DNA of 15,136 nucleotides from Bacillota bacterium (GTDB taxonomy: Bacteria; Bacillota; Clostridia; Lachnospirales; Lachnospiraceae), in NCBI GenBank assembly GCA_023411225.1, contig JAEYPA010000022.1:1-15136 (forward strand). Direction: 5' to 3'. Of this stretch, positions 14,295-15,136 are shown in pieces (position 1 is the stretch's first letter; each line of letters starts with the position of its first letter). A program made the position numbers and the translations under genes. The notes under the pieces are model-generated. The model saw only the letters and a list, made by a program, of their open reading frames with translations, made no database searches and had not been told where the DNA came from.

Positions 14295-14732
14295 CTAAAA
14301 TATGCCAAATATTTTTCCTCTAAATGAATTATATATTGTATCATAATCTGCATATCTTATTGAGCTATCTTTAAATCTGGTACCCCATTCTTTACAAATG
14401 CCTTCTGCTATCAAATCAGCATACTCACTTTCTGTCATAAGAATTGCAGGAAATACATAATAAATCATGAAGAAATTCAGATCTGCTTGGGTACGACCTT
14501 TGATTCTACCATTTTTAGAAAAACATTTTTGCACGCTATCCGTAAATATTTCTGCCATCTTCTTAGATGCTTCTTCATGATTAGCTTCCTGTTCCACGTA
14601 CTCTACCATTTCGCAGAAGAAATGACCATGATTCTTACGGAACTCATCCATATTCTTTTTATAAGTAGGCTTTTTTAATTTTTTCATCATAACGGTCATA
14701 TCATCAAAGATTGTTTCTACATGATCTAACAT
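14295..14732 (-). CDS. Unrecognised 145-residue protein between mutarotase and sugar kinase genes
   Basis: I do not recognise this protein. It has no signal peptide or clear membrane segment and appears mostly helical and soluble. An acidic, His/Cys-containing first half (HGHFFC at 35-40, VEYVEQEANHEE) is followed by GRIKGRTQADLNFFMIYYVFPAIL (75-98), whose end is hydrophobic and aromatic enough for a buried core helix. The aromatic-rich tail, IRYADYDTIYNSFRGKIFGIF (125-145), looks conserved in character. Coding status is firm: AGGAGG lies six bases before the ATG, the mutarotase stop lies 24 bases upstream, and its own stop lies in the kinase's ribosome site. Position between two sugar-pathway genes suggests a role in the same pathway, perhaps an accessory or regulatory subunit, but nothing in the sequence shows a reaction. 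Confidence 0.8.
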   Translation of the reverse strand: MLDHVETIFDDMTVMMKKLKKPTYKKNMDEFRKNHGHFFCEMVEYVEQEANHEEASKKMAEIFTDSVQKCFSKNGRIKGRTQADLNFFMIYYVFPAILMTESEYADLIAEGICKEWGTRFKDSSIRYADYDTIYNSFRGKIFGIF

Positions 14733-14756
14733 ATAATTCCTCCTAATTCCTGTGCA

Positions 14757-15136
14757 TTATTCAGTAACTACACCCTTTTGTAACATAATATTTGCATATA
14801 ATGCAGTTTCTCCTGTTGCTACTATGGCATAGACTGTCTGAGCTTGTTCGTAGAATTTAAATCGTTCCACCCCACCAATTGCTTTTTCACCTCTAGGATC
14901 ATGTTTTTTCACAATTTCCTTATAGGTATCCCAGATTGGGGTTTCCACATTATCCCCAGGCATAACCTCCATTAAATTAACAGGATGCTCCACATAGGTA
15001 TCTAATGGAAAAATCTGAAGTATAGCATCCAGAATTTCAGGTACTCCATGTCCATCACAACGGATTACAATAGCATCCTTCCCCATGGACTCCGCTGGAA
15101 AATTACCATCAGAAATAATAATTCTATCACTATGTC
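14757..15136 (-). CDS. fucU: FucU/RbsD-family sugar mutarotase, N-terminus beyond window edge
   Basis: The frame stays open to the right edge, giving 125 visible residues; a full family member is about 140-150, so roughly 20 are missing. The visible start, HSDRIIISDGNFPAESMG, carries the His and Asp-Gly-Asn-Phe-Pro-Ala signature of FucU/RbsD, where the histidine is catalytic. FPLDTYVEHPV and the end, FYEQAQTVYAIVATGETALY followed by an ANIMLQKGV tail, are typical of FucU rather than RbsD. FucU interconverts alpha and beta anomers of L-fucose, supplying the form used by the isomerase. The internal ATG at 15086 is not the real start, because the catalytic motif lies upstream of it. It is the most upstream visible gene of the operon; isomerase and aldolase genes could lie further right. 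Confidence 0.88.
   Translation of the reverse strand, partial: HSDRIIISDGNFPAESMGKDAIVIRCDGHGVPEILDAILQIFPLDTYVEHPVNLMEVMPGDNVETPIWDTYKEIVKKHDPRGEKAIGGVERFKFYEQAQTVYAIVATGETALYANIMLQKGVVTE

Overview
The window looks like a piece of a low-GC Clostridia chromosome, most likely Lachnospiraceae. The reasons are AT-rich DNA, strong AGGAGG-type ribosome binding sites, a YesM/YesN-type two-component system next to a carbohydrate ABC importer, tRNA genes without an encoded CCA end, and a chemoreceptor gene. The taxon is inferred from gene content, not from a database match. No insertion sequence, phage gene, integrase or CRISPR array was seen.

Left block (about 1-8938, all minus strand, transcribed right to left): sensor kinase (YesM type), then AraC-type response regulator (YesN type), sugar-binding lipoprotein, two permeases (MalF and MalG types), a cytoplasmic GH95 alpha-L-fucosidase, and a YesL-like DUF624 membrane protein cut by the left edge. 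The kinase and regulator overlap by 35 bases. The binding-protein gene has its own promoter with a TATAAT -10, a weak -35, and a possible direct-repeat activator site 21 bp apart. A hairpin with a U-run separates the binding protein from the permeases. The set resembles B. subtilis yesLMNOPQ with a fucosidase added. The likely job is to sense and import fucosylated oligosaccharides and remove fucose inside the cell.

Middle: an AT-rich region of about 430 bp (8939-9365) separates the kinase from a divergent, plus-strand MsmX/UgpC-type ATPase, probably the energising subunit for the importer. The region holds a 69-bp near-duplicate and a 78-nt stretch with no G on the kinase-side strand. After the ATPase come a long hairpin terminator and a minus-strand tRNA operon (tRNA-Phe GAA, then tRNA-Gly UCC) with a consensus promoter and its own terminator.

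Right block (11106-15136, all minus strand): a FucU/RbsD-type sugar mutarotase (N-terminus beyond the right edge), an unrecognised 145-residue protein, a RhaB-type FGGY sugar kinase and a methyl-accepting chemotaxis protein, spaced as one operon. FucU here plus the GH95 fucosidase in the left block suggest that the kinase may act on L-fuculose rather than, or as well as, L-rhamnulose. The window would then hold both the uptake/release part and part of the catabolic part of L-fucose use, plus a chemoreceptor. The isomerase and aldolase are not in view and may lie beyond the right edge.
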